Below, piece after piece: positions 35,422-47,235 of a stretch of 64,000 nucleotides of DNA. Source of the stretch: Voacanga thouarsii. Its lineage: Eukaryota; Streptophyta; Magnoliopsida; Gentianales; Apocynaceae. The stretch lies in assembly GCA_026120185.1 (NCBI GenBank), contig JANUWF010001729.1:310001-374000 (forward strand), read 5' to 3'. A program made the position numbers and the translations under genes. The stretch's first letter is position 1. Each line of letters starts with the position of its first letter. A model generated the notes under the pieces. The model ran no database searches and had not been told where the DNA came from. It saw only the letters and a program-made list of their open reading frames with translations.

Positions 35422-36628
35422 CCACAGTCAGACAAACTTAACAGTAAGTCTGACAAATGTTTGTTTGTTGGATATCCGAAAGAATCTTTCGGATATTACT
35501 TCTACCTACCCTCCAAAAATAAATTGTTTGTTTCAAAGCATGACGTCTTCTTAGAGAAGGAGCACATGCTCAAGGAGGACAATTGGAGTAAGATTAAACT
35601 TAGTAAAGTTCATGAAAATCAAATAAACGAGGATTATCCGTCTAACCCCACATCTATTGAGAGAATAGATGCACTTTTTGATACATAAGAACCTCATAGA
35701 TCTAGTAGGATACGTGTGGTACCTGAGAGATATGGATTTCTCATCAGTAACCACAATGACGTATTGTTCATAGATGAAGATGAGCCTACTACTTATAAGG
35801 ATGTTCTGAACAGTTTAGAATCTGGCAAATGGCTTGAGGCCATGAAGTCAGAAATGGATTCCATGTACAACAACCAAGTATGGACATTGGTTGATCTATC
35901 CAAAAGAATTAAACCTATTGGGTGCAAGTGGATTTTCAAGAAGAAAACGGACATGGATGGTATCTTAGTTACCTATAAAACATGACAAGTGGCGAAGGGT
36001 TATCATCAACAACATGGTATTGACTATGATGAGACCTTCTTGCCAGTAGCCATGTTGAAATCCATCAGGATACTCCTAGCCATTGTAGCTCATCATGATT
36101 ATGAGATTTGGCAAATGGCTATGAAAACAGCTTTCCTAAATGAAAATCTGACTAGGGAAGTGTATATGACATAACCTAAGGGTTTGACATCCAATGATAG
36201 CACAAAGGTGTGCAAGCTGCAAAGGTCCATTTATGGACTTAAGCAAGCTTCTAGGAGTTGGAACATCCGTTTTGATGAAATAATCAAAGAGTTTGGTTTC
36301 ATTCAAAACATGGATAAGCCTTGTGTATAAAAGAAAGTTAGTGGGAGTGCAATTATTTTCTTATTGCTTTATATAGATGACATATTACTAATAGGAAACA
36401 ATATACTTCTCTTGCAAATGGTTAAAGTTTGGTTGTTCAAACAATTCTCCATGAAAGACCTTGAAGAAACAACCTACATTCTTGGAATAAGGATTTATAG
36501 GGATTGATCCAAAAGGTTGCTAGGTCTTTCACAGTCTACAACATAGATAAAGTGCTAAAGAGGTTTAGCATGGATCAATCGAAAAAGGATTCTTACCTAC
36601 GTCACATGGTGTAAACCTTTTAAAGTCG
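35422..36628 (+). pseudogene. Copia integrase C-terminus and reverse transcriptase, broken
   Basis: SDKCLFVGYPKESFGYYFYL (35449-35508) is the usual copia block before RT. RT motifs: WLEAMKSEMDSMYNNQVWTL (35831-35890), IGCKWIFKKK, a TGA at the Arg of the 'RLVAKGY' block (35983), [38 protein letters not shown], a TAA in place of Gln, SIYGLKQASRSWN and LLLYIDDILLIGNN with the catalytic DD near 36375. Further stops and a frameshift occur before 36629. Normal copia RT length is about 240 residues and the extent here fits. Confidence 0.93.
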
Positions 36629-37368
36629 ATGTCTCTTAAGACAGAAGTTGAAAGGGATCATATGAGTAAGATTCCATATACCTCTGCAGTTGGATTTATC
36701 ATATACGCTATGATATGTACTAGGCCCGATGTATCTTGTGTTCTCAGTTTGACGAGCAGATACCAATCTGACCCTGGTGAGGGTCATTGGGCGACTATAA
36801 AGAATATTCTTAAGTACTTACGAAGGACTAAAGATATGTTCTTGGTATATGGAGAAGGTGATTTGAAAATAAACGGGTATACTGATGCCAGTTTTCAATC
36901 TGACAAAGATGATTTCAAATCACAATCTGGCTACGTGTTTATATTATACAGAGAGGTAATAAGTTGGAAAATTTCCAAACAAGTGACTATTGCCGACTCT
37001 ACGACAGAAGCTGAGTACATAGCTACTTTTGAAGTAGCTAAGAAGGCTGTTTGGATTAAGAAGTTCATAACAGAACTGAGTGTGGTTCCTAGTGTTGTTG
37101 GTCTAATAACTTTGTATTGTGACAACAACAAAGCCATTGCACAAGCAAAGGAGCCACGGTCTTACCAATGATCCAAACACGTACTGCGACGCTATCATTT
37201 TATCTGGGAGATCATAGATAGGAATGATGTAAAACTAGAAACGGTTCCAATGGATGAGAACATAGCTGACCTGCTTATAAAAGCACTATCCCAAAAGAAA
37301 CATGATTATCATGTTGAGTCATTCAGTATTAGATACATGAATGATTGGCTCAAGTGCAAGTGGGAGTT
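36629..37368 (+). pseudogene. Copia RNase H domain, nearly continuous
   Basis: IPYTSAVGFIIYAMICTRPD, INGYTDASFQSDKDDFKSQS (first Asp), ADSTTEAEYIA (Glu) and LYCDNNKAIAQAKEP (Asp) occur in order in 36629-37171. A TGA in place of Trp or Arg follows 'cttaccaa' and the tail ends with MDENIADLLIKALSQKK, the usual copia C-terminus. It is the longest open part of the element. Confidence 0.92.
37353..37368 (+). other. Copia polypurine tract
   Basis: 'agtgcaagtgggagtt' directly precedes the LTR start 'tgttagtgttgtgccc'; this is the usual form in this lineage. Confidence 0.82.
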
Positions 37369-38695
37369 TGTTAGTGTTGTGCCCTAAAGGCAATCACTTG
37401 TACATTGTATATGAAACATTTTATTTTAATAAAATGTATTATTTATCTTACAGTATCGTTTGTTTACTTTTAAGTAATATAACTGTTCGATAAAGTCCCT
37501 AGTACAGCACTGTGTTAAGGAGATCATGATATGAGATTCCTACTACACTGTATAGTGTTCAAATTTAAATAGTCCCTAGTCGTAGTATTAATGAGACAAA
37601 ACATCGTTAATGTGTTAAGACTAGTATGTGTTAGACTTCCTGATTTGATCAGGCGGTAGTTCTCATATCCGTGAGTATTGAGATACTCAAAGTTAACACA
37701 TGGATTCTTGTTAATGGAACAAGTACATTAGATGACCTAGCTTTGAGATAATCACATGGATAACTATTTAGTGCCAGTGATATAATCTCAATATAGCAAA
37801 CGTGCAAATATCCTTAGACTTGAGATCTCTAAGGTACTTTGTGTATTGAGCACTGTACTTTGATTCCAATCTCCGGAGCACGATCGAGGGCCACCTACGG
37901 GATGGATATTGGGTACATTGGCAGGTAAACAAAATTAGTTGAGAGGGTCAAAAAAGGATTCACCACTCCTAATAGTAGGGGCGAATATCTCACGGCTACT
38001 TGTAGGAATTACTACTCTAGAAGTCCTTGGCCAAGGCATATGTGTATTGGAAATAGTTCCAATTGATACACATTTAAAGTAGTGGGTTTCTGGTACAAGT
38101 ACTATTATATTCGGGCCAGAATTAATTCTGGGGGGAGTTGGCACTAATTCTGCACTCCAAACCGAATGAGATATTGTATGGTAAATGGAGTAAATTGCAC
38201 TGTAGTTTGTTATCGAAGGGTTCATGTCAAGCCACTTAACTTCCTGGACTCTTGGGTGGTCATGATGTATTACTAGATACCGCTCACGATTTAGGAATAT
38301 GGGTTTATTAATTGATGAATTAATAAACCAATCCTGATTAGAATTAATAGAATTAATTCTAATTAATTATGGATTATTAATCTCAAAAACGTTTGGATTA
38401 ATTCATGTTCTCTACCAATTGACTGGAAAACCTAATAGGTCACACACAATAGATGATTACATACTCAAGATGTTATTTGATATCATAGTGGGGTTGATTG
38501 AGAGAAAGAGAAGTTGTTGTAGACAAATTATAATTAGTTATAATTTGTGGTCAAAATTATAATTGTGAGAACTTGATGTTTCCAATTACAATTAGGGAAC
38601 TCTAATTGTTTTAGAATTCCAGATTTTCAGTGAATTTTCGGTTTGATGATGATATAATCGAAAAACCCAAGAGTGGAATTCACATAAAAACTGCA
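37369..38695 (+). repeat. Copia 3' LTR, truncated
   Basis: It aligns with 15760-17095 and starts 'tgttagtgttgtgccctaa'. Similarity stops after 'cataaaaactgca', about 370 bp short of the end of the solo LTR. B1 sequence follows at once. With no 5' LTR visible, both ends of this copia element have been lost, so no TSD can be read. Confidence 0.88.
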
Positions 38696-38807
38696 TTGGA
38701 AATATTATTTTGAAATTGATTAAGTGATTTTGTGAGAACTTGTGTTTTTTCTACTTGTCTTTGACACTTTGCTTAAGGACAAGCAAAGAGCTGAGTGTGG
38801 GGGAATG
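38696..38807 (+). other. B1 3' UTR remnant and polypurine tract
   Basis: 'gcttaaggacaagcaaagag' and 'gagtgtgggggaatg' (38793-38807) are shared with the equivalents at 46444-46471/51057-51068 (B2) and 54719-54751 (C1). The tract is directly followed by the LTR start tgataagg. Confidence 0.82.
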
Positions 38808-40233
38808 TGATAAGGTCTAAATTAGTCATATATTTCCTAGTTATTTGAGACCATTTTGTGATATATTTTATTCAATAACTGGTCATATTCCTTCATATTT
38901 GAGATTCTACTCTTGAAAAGGTATGTTGTGCATTATTTAAGATTTTAAGGGTAAAATAAGACAAAATCGTTGCGGAACAGAACAGAACCGGCGCTGGTTA
39001 GGAGCCCGAGGCTGCACCGGCTGCAATCTAGAAGAGTTGGCGGGAAAATCAAGAAAAATCAATGAACGGATGGAGAAATAGACCACAACCGGTGCCAGCC
39101 CTAGGCAGGACAGACAACGCCGGTTTTGCACTGGTATTGAGGCGGTACCTTAATTTTCATGCGCTTTTTTTTTTTGGCAATTTCCAGAGTTTTAGTACTT
39201 TTCTACTTCTATTCGGCCAAAAACCCTAGAAGGACGAATTTAGGCATTTCTAAAACCTATATATAGAGGAAAAACACAAGATTAAATAATGAATTCACGG
39301 ATCAAAACACAAATCACTCAAAATAAATGAGGAATTCATCAAATCAAGGAGAATTGTACAAGAGGGTCTACGAAGAAGGAAGAAGAAGGCTTGTCTATGA
39401 GTACTTTCTTTTAACTTTGTTTTCTTTTCTTGAACAATGATGTATTAATTTTTTTATTGTAATTTGAGATTATTTTAGGTATTCATGATTTTTAAAGTTA
39501 TTTTGATATTTTGATTAATTGATTATTATTCCTGGTATTTAATTACTTATGCTGATTACGAGATTAATTTGTTGTTTCTTTCTATTAACTTTTTTTGAAA
39601 ATGGGGTTGATGGTGGTTTCAATTCATTAATTTCATATTTATTGTCTATTAACTTGCCTGAAAAATGGGTTAATTGTTACGAATTAGGTAATTAATGTCT
39701 GCTAAAATATAGATTCATTGGTTAATTTCATGTTTTAAGTTTGCCAGAATATGAAAATTTAATCAAGAATTGTGTTTAGTGCATCTTTTGGGTGATTTAG
39801 TTGAGACAGAATATGTGATGCTAATTTGTCTAGAAGATAGTGATTTTATGGATTGAAAAAGAAGTGAATCTATCTTAATACTTCATGATGCCAAGAGAAT
39901 GATTAGTTATGATAATGGTTAGGTACTTTAAGATCATGGTTGTCAAAATAATGGTTTGAGTTACATAATTCTCCATCCTTGACATGTATATATTATTTTA
40001 TTTTATTTTTCTTTTTATTCTTTTTCACTTTATTGAGCCAGTTAAACAATGAAAGAAAAGTGATTAAGGCACACTTGTTCCTTAAGGATTGATACTCGTT
40101 TGAAATCATATGATATGCTTAATGATGAGTACGCTTTCTCATATGTATAATTTGGGATTAACGTTTTAATTTAAACTTGATTGGGAACATGCTTATTTTT
40201 ATATGATTTTTATACCAAAATTCAAACAAATCA
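38808..40233 (+). repeat. B1 3' LTR
   Basis: It starts 'tgataaggtctaaattagtc' next to the polypurine tract and ends near 'caaacaaatca', matching the 'atca' end of the TSD-defined B LTR at 57936-59281. It holds the GGCGCC-type motif cluster (38985-39135) and a TATA-like 'ctatatatagagg' at 39258. Confidence 0.87.
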
Positions 40234-41249
40234 CTCTTGAAGATTAAAGCTTCAAAAACCCAAAAGATTAGTAGTTAGATCAACTATAGATTCACCCAAC
40301 ACTCTTGAAATAATGAAGGAATTCAAGAATAAAGAAGCAAAACACTATAGGCACCCAATTAGAATTTAAATAGAACCAAAGAAGAGCAAAGCATCTAAGA
40401 GCCAAATGAAGAAAATTGAATAAGATTATCGATAGGATTTTAAAAACAGTACAAATGGAGGACTAACCCCTATGCTTGGTCTTGGTATTGGTAAGAACCA
40501 TTGAGGAACGTCAAAAATTTGTATATTCAAAATGCATTGAGTTCTTTTGTCAAAAGAAAGAGAGTATTTATACATCACAAGCGCTAGGGCTATTAAGCGC
40601 TTAATCCTACTCAAAAGAAGGCCTAAAAATAATTTTTATGGCCTTAACAAACATATAGGTCATGGGAAATAAAAATACATCCGAAATACTTCAAAAGGCC
40701 TCAATATAGTAAAATCCCATACGTGACATGAGCACGCATAGAGCATGCACGACCATGCCATAGTTGTGCATGGCTAGGCCATTCACGATATCTGTGTAGA
40801 ATCTAGTGTACAATTTCTAGGAGCAAAATTTTTTGTGAATTGCACACCCAGTGTGTATGGCCGTGCATACCTACTGGAGGGTGTGGTCTTGATGCACGGG
40901 CTAGCTACATATCCATGCATGTGGCCGTGCATCCCCTGCTTCCAGCCTTTATGTGTTGCTAAAATGCAATCCTTTCATCTTCTTCGGTTTCTTCTGGATA
41001 CCTCTCTTCAATTATCATCAAAGTATACTCTTTAAACCCTGCACCGGTCTTTCAAGGCTCCTCTAACTTCAAGTACAGTTTCTTGAATGCTTAGAAACCT
41101 TCTTAAAACCTCTTCATCCTTGCTCTTGTCACTGGTTTTTGCAAGATTACTCCCCTATCTTAAGATTAATCTTCGTGATGAGCTTGATCTCCTTCATCTC
41201 TTCCTTCTTGAAGTTGATTCTTCCATGTATCATCATCTACATCAAAAGG
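40234..41249 (-). other. Non-coding 3' part of a reverse Ty3/gypsy fragment
   Basis: No ORF has support. On the minus strand it follows the integrase fragment and contains repeated 'tgcacggccatgcatg'-like, GC-rich motifs (40730-40935), common in the 3' region of some plant chromoviruses. Its end at the B1 LTR and any LTR of its own cannot be fixed. Confidence 0.45.
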
Positions 41250-42910
41250 AAATAAGTCACTAACATTAAAAGTTGTACTCATATTATACTTACCAAGCAA
41301 CTCGATCTTGTAGGCATTGTCTCCAACTTTGGCTATAACTTGGAAAGGACCATCTCCTCTTGGGTCTAGTTAGGTCTTTCTATGTGTTAGAAACTTCTCC
41401 TTTCGAAGGTCCACCTACATGCAATCTCTGAGCTCAGATGATACCCTTTTCTTTCCTTGATTGTGCTTGAAAACGATCTCTTCATTTTGCTTCCCAATGT
41501 TAGCCTTCACCTTTTCATTAAGGATCTACACCAATTCTGCCTTCTTTGCTCCATCAAGGCTTAAACTCTTATGTATAGGTAAAGGAACTACGTCTAAAAG
41601 CATTAGAGGGTTAAAATCATATACAATTTCAAATAGAGAATATAAAGTAGTAGAGTAGATGGCTCTATTGTATACAAACTCAATGTGTGGCAAACACTCT
41701 TCCCTATTCTTTTTGTTCTTCTTAATGATAGTCCTTAAGAGTTATGTGAGAGTCCAGTTGACTACTTCTGTTTGTCCGTCTATTTGAGGGTGAGAAGTTG
41801 TAGAAAATAAAATATTAGTGCCATGTTAGTTCCATAGGACTCTCTAAAAATAAAAAGGAATTTAGTATCCCTATTTGATACAATAGTTCTTGGAATTTCA
41901 TGCATCCTTACCATTTTATTGAAGAATAAATTTGCAATATGGGAAGTATCATTAATCTTGGAACATGCCACAAAATGAGCCATCTTTGAGAAGTGATCAA
42001 CAATCACAAATATAGAATCCTTCCCCCCTAGTCCTAGGCAAACCCACAAAAAATCCATTGAGATATCAACCCAAGGTGCATTTGGGGTAGGGAAAGGAAT
42101 GTACAAGCCATGAGGAAGTGATCTAAACTTAACCTTTCTACAAGTTATGTATTGAGAGTCATGTTTCTCCACATCCCTCCTCATCTTAGGCCAAAAGAAG
42201 TGTTCCTTGAGGATACCTAGTATCTTTACAACACCAAAATGACATATTAATCCCCCACTATGTGCCTCCTTTACAAGTAATTCCCTAATGGAGCCTTTTG
42301 GCACACAAAGCATTGCCTCTCTACCAAGAAACCATCATGTCTATAATATTTGGCAAAGGCACACTTCTCACAAGTATGATAAATATCCCCACACTCCACA
42401 TCATTAACATACAATTCTTTCACAAGTTCAAATTCAAGAAGTTCCGCATCTAAAGAATTTAAAAATATATACTTTTGCAGTAGGGCATCTGCAACCACAT
42501 TTTTTATAGCATTCTTGTATTTAATGATACAAGGGAATGTCCCAATGAACTTCATCCACCTTACATGCCTCTTGTTCAACTTTTGCTGGCTTTTGAGGTG
42601 TTTAAGGGTTTCATGGTCGGTATGGATCACAAACTCCTTTGGTAAAAAGCAATGTTCCTAATATTCTGTAGTCCGAACTAAGATAAAAGTTCTTTATCAT
42701 AAGTAGAGTAGTTGAGGGATGCCTCAGATTATTTCTCACTAAAGTAGGTAATGGGCTTTCGAACTTGGGGTCAAAACTACACCTATCCCTACCCTACTTG
42801 CATTACACTCTACCTCAAATACCTTATCAAAGTTAGGTAGAATGAGAATTAGAACTTGGCTCAATTTGTCTTTGAAGATTTGAAATGCTTTTTCTTGGGC
42901 TTCCAAACTC
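41250..42910 (-). pseudogene. Ty3/gypsy RNase H and integrase fragment, reverse
   Basis: Minus strand, reading from 42910 down: AFQIFKDKLSQ and LPNFDKVFEVECNASRVGIG (RNase H start, first Asp reads Asn), then several stops, [20 protein letters not shown] (42570-42630), [10 protein letters not shown], the integrase zinc segment (HFGVVKILGILKEHFFWPKM, ITCRKVKF), HGLYIPFPTPNAPWVDISMDF (42025-42120), DSIFVIVDHFSKMAHFVAC, IVSNRDTKF and, in another frame, the QTDGQTEVVNR-like block near 41770. The tail to about 41250 is degenerate. It differs from family A pol and fits another chromovirus clade; gag, protease and most of RT are absent. Confidence 0.88.
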
Positions 42911-43509
42911 CTTGGAGATCATCATGTGGGATCCTTTCCGTGCAGTACAGAAACCAATCCACGATATCTCGACCGTGGAAAGAAATGATTTTGATTGATT
43001 TATTATTCTTACTTTATGACATCTATTTAATTCTTGTGTGCTTTTATTTATCTTCATATATTTTTAATTTTTTAATATATTTTCTTCATAATTTCATAGT
43101 TTCCACTTTTGATTTGCTGTATTTATTTATGTTATTTAAAAATATATATATTTCGGCCCAAACCAAGGCTGGCTCCAACACGGCCACACGGAACCGGCGC
43201 CGGCTCCTATCAGGCAACAAGCTTTAAGTAGCCATTTTGGCCACTTTGTTTTCAAATCAACCAACTTCCCCAAATTTTTCTCTCAAGCCAGCGTTGTTTC
43301 TATACCCCCAAACACCTCCGATTCCATTTTGACCTTTAAAAACATCAATCCACCACAATATCCTCTTATTTTTTGTGGAATCTACGGATCAAAATTCAAA
43401 AAATCTCAACTTTTTCTTCAAAAATCCACTTTCAAATCCCCCTTGTCAAGCAAGGATTTCATTAAAAAGATTGCATCTTTTGCTTGCCCATGCATTGTAG
43501 AACACAAAG
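42911..43509 (+). other. B2 non-coding region upstream of extra ORF
   Basis: AT-rich, with one GC-rich block (43160-43215) holding 'ggaaccggcgccggctcc', a GGCGCC palindrome like those in the B and C LTRs. The ORF-like reading at 43329-43664 has no recognised homology and crosses the candidate splice donor at 43510. Confidence 0.4.
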
Positions 43510-43884
43510 GTATGATTTTTCTTGCATTCTTATGGTTAAATTCTTGCAATTGGAATTTTCCTATTTTTGGGCATATTTTTGGCCGAAAATTGCATGTATT
43601 GAAATTGATGGTTGAATTAGATTTTGTTAATGACATTATTATGATTAGAATAGCATGCAAGTAGGATTTATGGATTATGTTTACAACCACAGGTCCATAA
43701 CTATGATCACAAGTCATGTATTCTTGGTTATGGCAATTGTTTTATTGTTGATTCATATAATATGCATAGACATTCCTTTTACCTTGGGATATGGACATGT
43801 TTTTTTCATGCTATAATTAGGCTGTGAAATCATTGAGAGCCATGTTATGGTTTACATTATGGCATTCTATTGTTGTTCTTGCAG
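43510..43884 (+). other. Candidate intron ahead of B2 extra ORF
   Basis: A donor-like 'aaag|gtatga' and a strong acceptor 'gttgttcttgcag' bracket an AT-rich 375-bp stretch that ends 70 bp before the ORF's ATG. Predicted from sequence only. Confidence 0.35.
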
Positions 43885-43954
43885 GTTTTGAAATGAGGTT
43901 GGGTTAATTGCTGTGAGTCATCTTCTTGATTAGCCATCTTCATATCCTTTCACC

Positions 43955-45050
43955 ATGCCTAGAGAGAGGGTTCAATCGTCTAAATGGGCTAGAGCATCAT
44001 CTTCCTCTACTCCTACTTCCATAGACCCTTTGTTTTTATATCCTACTAATTTTATTGATCCATCCTACCAAGAATGGTACAATAAAAGGGCCGTCAATAA
44101 GATTATAGTAGAACGCACCTTCGCACCCTCATTAGACCGTGCCCTCAAGTTGAGCATCATGTTTAGATGCTTGGGGTGGGGACCCATTATTAAGCTAAAA
44201 GGACCCTATTACCCTATTCTTATAAGAGAGTTTTATGCTAACATGGTCCAAAAATGCACTAACCATCTTGAGGCCAGTGAGACTAGAGTAAAGGGCACTC
44301 CCATTTTTCTAGATAGAGAGAGATTAACTGCCATCCTCCTTGTAAATGATGAAGGTCCTTGGTTAGCTATAGATCACAACAACCAAAAGATATTGTCTGA
44401 TTTTGAGTAAAAAGTAAGTGATACTTGAGCTGCCTTGAGACTGTATCATAGAGGTCCCATTGGGTAAGTGGGTTTTTACTCTAATAATGACCTTGAAGTA
44501 AACCTATATGCCCTAGTCTATATCTTTACTTATAATGTTGTTCCAAAATCTAGTGGATTCAATGAGTCCCATGTGATTGACTTGTATATTCTCCATAGGA
44601 TAATGCACACTCAGCCCATCCCTCTTACTCCTTTAATCATTCAATCCATTTGGGATGTGGTCTATTCTCGCCTCTCTACCAAAGCCTTTATCTTCTCCCT
44701 CGTGATAATGAAAATTCTTGAAGCTTGTTGCATTAGCCTAGAAGGGGTGCTTATTGAAACCACAACAGAGCGTGATATGCTTACCAGTATAGTACCGAGG
44801 TGAGGCATTGGTTATGACCTTTTAATGTGCGGTACCCGGGACAAGTCGAGCTTTTACCTAAAGAAGACACACATCCTGCACCACCATCTCAAGCTCATGC
44901 TCATAGTTCCTAACCCCAACCTAGGGGTGATTTTGAGGAAGAGGTGTGTGGTCAATTAGAGCACTTGAGAGTTGGCATGGAAACCCAAACAGAGATATTG
45001 CTACAACTGAGCGAATCCATGGTTGCCCTTATTAGAAGGCATGATGCTTA
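43955..45050 (+). pseudogene. Extra ORF of Athila-like element B2
   Basis: The ATG at 43955 starts MPRERVQSSKWARASSSSTP; SIDPLFLYPTNFIDPSYQEW, DRALKLSIMFRCLGWGPIIK, ILIREFYANMVQKC and LAIDHNNQKILSD follow. A TAA at 44408 and a disturbed stretch lead into FYSNNDLEVNLYALVYIFTY (from 44473), SGFNESHVIDLYILHRIMHT, STKAFIFSLVIMKILEACC and TTERDMLTS (to 44803), then a Pro/Gln-rich tail and MVALIRRHDA ending near 45050. Residue pattern and order match the B1 copy (14256-15420) throughout. It has no recognised catalytic motif. The role is unknown; position after gag or pol and near the 3' end is where Athila elements often keep accessory or envelope-like ORFs. Confidence 0.72.
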
Positions 45051-46471
45051 AGAACAATAATGAGGGAAATGGAGGCAATGATTTCCTAGAACTCAAGAAG
45101 GCAATAGTAGCCATGGGGCCAATGATGAGGATTGAGTATTTTCCCACTACTCCATATTTCTTTTATTCAACATTCTTTTCTCTTTATATTTTCATGACCT
45201 TTCTTAGGATTTCTTTTTCGTTGCTTTGTTTTTTTTTTTTCTTTCTTTTGAGTTTCTTGTTCATTTTCTAGATTTATGTTTTCTGTTTTTATTTGTTTTG
45301 TTTTCCTTTAGGTGCAATTTCCCTTATGCTTCCTTGTGATGAATTCAAACATGTTGAAGTTAATTTGCAATGGGAGTATTTTCTGTTCTTGATTCTTCCT
45401 CTTTAATTCTTTTGGTCCCTTGGCTTTGCTTTATTTGTCATATTTTTTGCCATTGAGGATAATGTCCAGTTTCAGTGAAGGGGAGAGTTTAGTTTTGAAA
45501 GTATTTCCATATATTTTTGAAATCCATGCAAAAGTTTTTTGTGGTTTCATAGCCTTAGCATGGTTGTGATTATCTTTCTTCTTTGGATATGAGATGTGTC
45601 ATTTATTTGGTGGATTTTTATTAACACTAAAATGGTTTATTGGATAGGATGTGTTAAGCCTTGAGAATTTGAGTTAATCTTGTTTATGTATTATTGTTTG
45701 AGTATTATTTAACTCATCTAGTTTAAATATGGATAATGTGAGGAATATGGGAAAGGTTGTTGGCTAACTCTTGTATTATGGGATTAAACTTAGCTTGACT
45801 TTGAGTTATAATAAGGAATGTGAGGAGATAAAATCTTTGAGTGGAAAGGTTGTAGAAAAATTGTGGAAAATTTTTGTGAGTTAACAATTGAAAAATAAGT
45901 TGATTATTGTTATGAGAAACATGTTTTTGCATAATTATGGGGGGCCAATACGGATTGTCAAGAGAAATTCATTTTCTTGAGGCTATTAATTCCCAAAAGT
46001 AAAAGAAAGAAAAAAATATTGTTGAAAAAAATATTGAGTGATGACTATATAGGAGCCAATACGATACATGAAGAGAAATTCATGCACTTGAGGTTATCAA
46101 CTCCCTAAGTTATTGAAAAAAAAATGGAATGTTTTCCTTGAATCATGACTTGAGTTGTGCAATTTTTTGGATTTATAATGCTTGAGTTGGTAGACAACTT
46201 AACTTGTATAATTCATGTTATCTATGTTTTCTTGAAGGTTGCAATAATGGTCTTAGACTAGCATATAAACTTGTTGATTTCGACTTCAAGGGCCTTGTTA
46301 TGTCTTGTTTAGTACTTTATTTTGTAAATGATTTCAAATGGTTGAAAGAATGACAAGGACATATCTAAAGTTTGAAAGGTAATTGTCACTTTGTTCTAAG
46401 CAAACTTTTTGACATGATGTCTTGTTTTTCTTTGTTTAAGGGCTTTGCTTGATGACAAGCAAAAGTTCAAG
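45051..46471 (+). other. B2 3' UTR with repeated modules
   Basis: T-rich, non-coding. It has an internal polypurine-like tract (45465-45485) and two diverged copies of a module 'gccaatacg...agagaaattcat...cttgagg' (45945-46000, 46053-46112). The last 30 bp, 'gcttgatgacaagcaaaagt', match other B and C 3' ends. Confidence 0.6.
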
Positions 46472-46861
46472 TGTAACACCCCGCTACCTATGCCCACCGG
46501 GGTCGGGGATGTCGCCCCATCCAAAGGACAAGGGGTCTTTATAACTAGGTCACACGAATAAAATAGCGAAACAAAAATAATAATTTAACTTAAAATTTAT
46601 TACATCCCAAGAATAAATCCACGAATTTCCAAAAGGAAACAAATCTATAAATAAAATTATCCACTCTCAACTCCCCAAAGCAATACATAAAAATAAAAGA
46701 CAACATTCTCTTCCAAGGCAGATAACACTAGCTACTCATCCCCACAGCAGGATCGGCCTGAAATCATGGTAAAAAGGTGATGAGACAGAAATCTCAGTAA
46801 GTCCGTGTGTGCTTTAGGTGTTTAGTGAAAACAGTTCATGGATGCAAAGTGTGAAATCTTT

Positions 46862-47235
46862 ATAAGAGAAATATTGGCAAGCAATAAACATTAGTCAAAA
46901 GCAAGAGTGGTGTTTTTCTCTTTTTGAAACCATACAAGTGCACAATAAAATCAACCACTCATAAAGGTGGTCATGGGTTACCACACGTTGGCCCCATAAC
47001 CGGTCAGAATGCCTAACACTTTGTGCGGACTGACAAAAGAAATACTGGCACACAATGAATGATGTTCAAAAACAAGAGTGGTGTTTTGGCTTATCTAGCC
47101 GTACATAATTTATAAGATCAACCACTCGAAAGAAAGGATTATGGGTTACCACACATTGGGCCCCATAATCGGTCAGAATGCCTAACACTTTGTGCATACT
47201 GCCGATCAGAATGCCTAACACGTTATGCAGACTAA
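46862..47235 (-). repeat. Tandem duplication inside A solo LTR
   Basis: About 170 bp ('gaaatattggcaagcaata' through 'cggtcagaatgcctaacac') is repeated at 47037-47196; a third short copy of 'gatcagaatgcctaacac' is at 47203. The units have diverged. Confidence 0.75.

Larger units (their letters stand above)
11833..40233 (+). mobile_element. Element B1: Athila/Tat-like Ty3/gypsy, heavily nested
   Basis: The 5' LTR remainder (11833-12810), a tRNA-Asp-type primer site, gag, an extra ORF, a polypurine tract and a 3' LTR (38808-40233) are colinear once the inserted elements are removed. The 5' LTR remainder matches 39250-40228. Insertions: the family A element in the 5' LTR, a solo copia LTR at 15760-17463 and a copia element at about 17.6-38.7 kb. 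No pol is visible, so B1 is either a non-autonomous derivative or lost pol by deletion. Confidence 0.82.

Noticed and set aside
43418..43717. Antisense ORF opposite the candidate B2 intron
   Set aside because: No family resemblance, no counterpart in B1, and the composition is that of AT-rich non-coding DNA.
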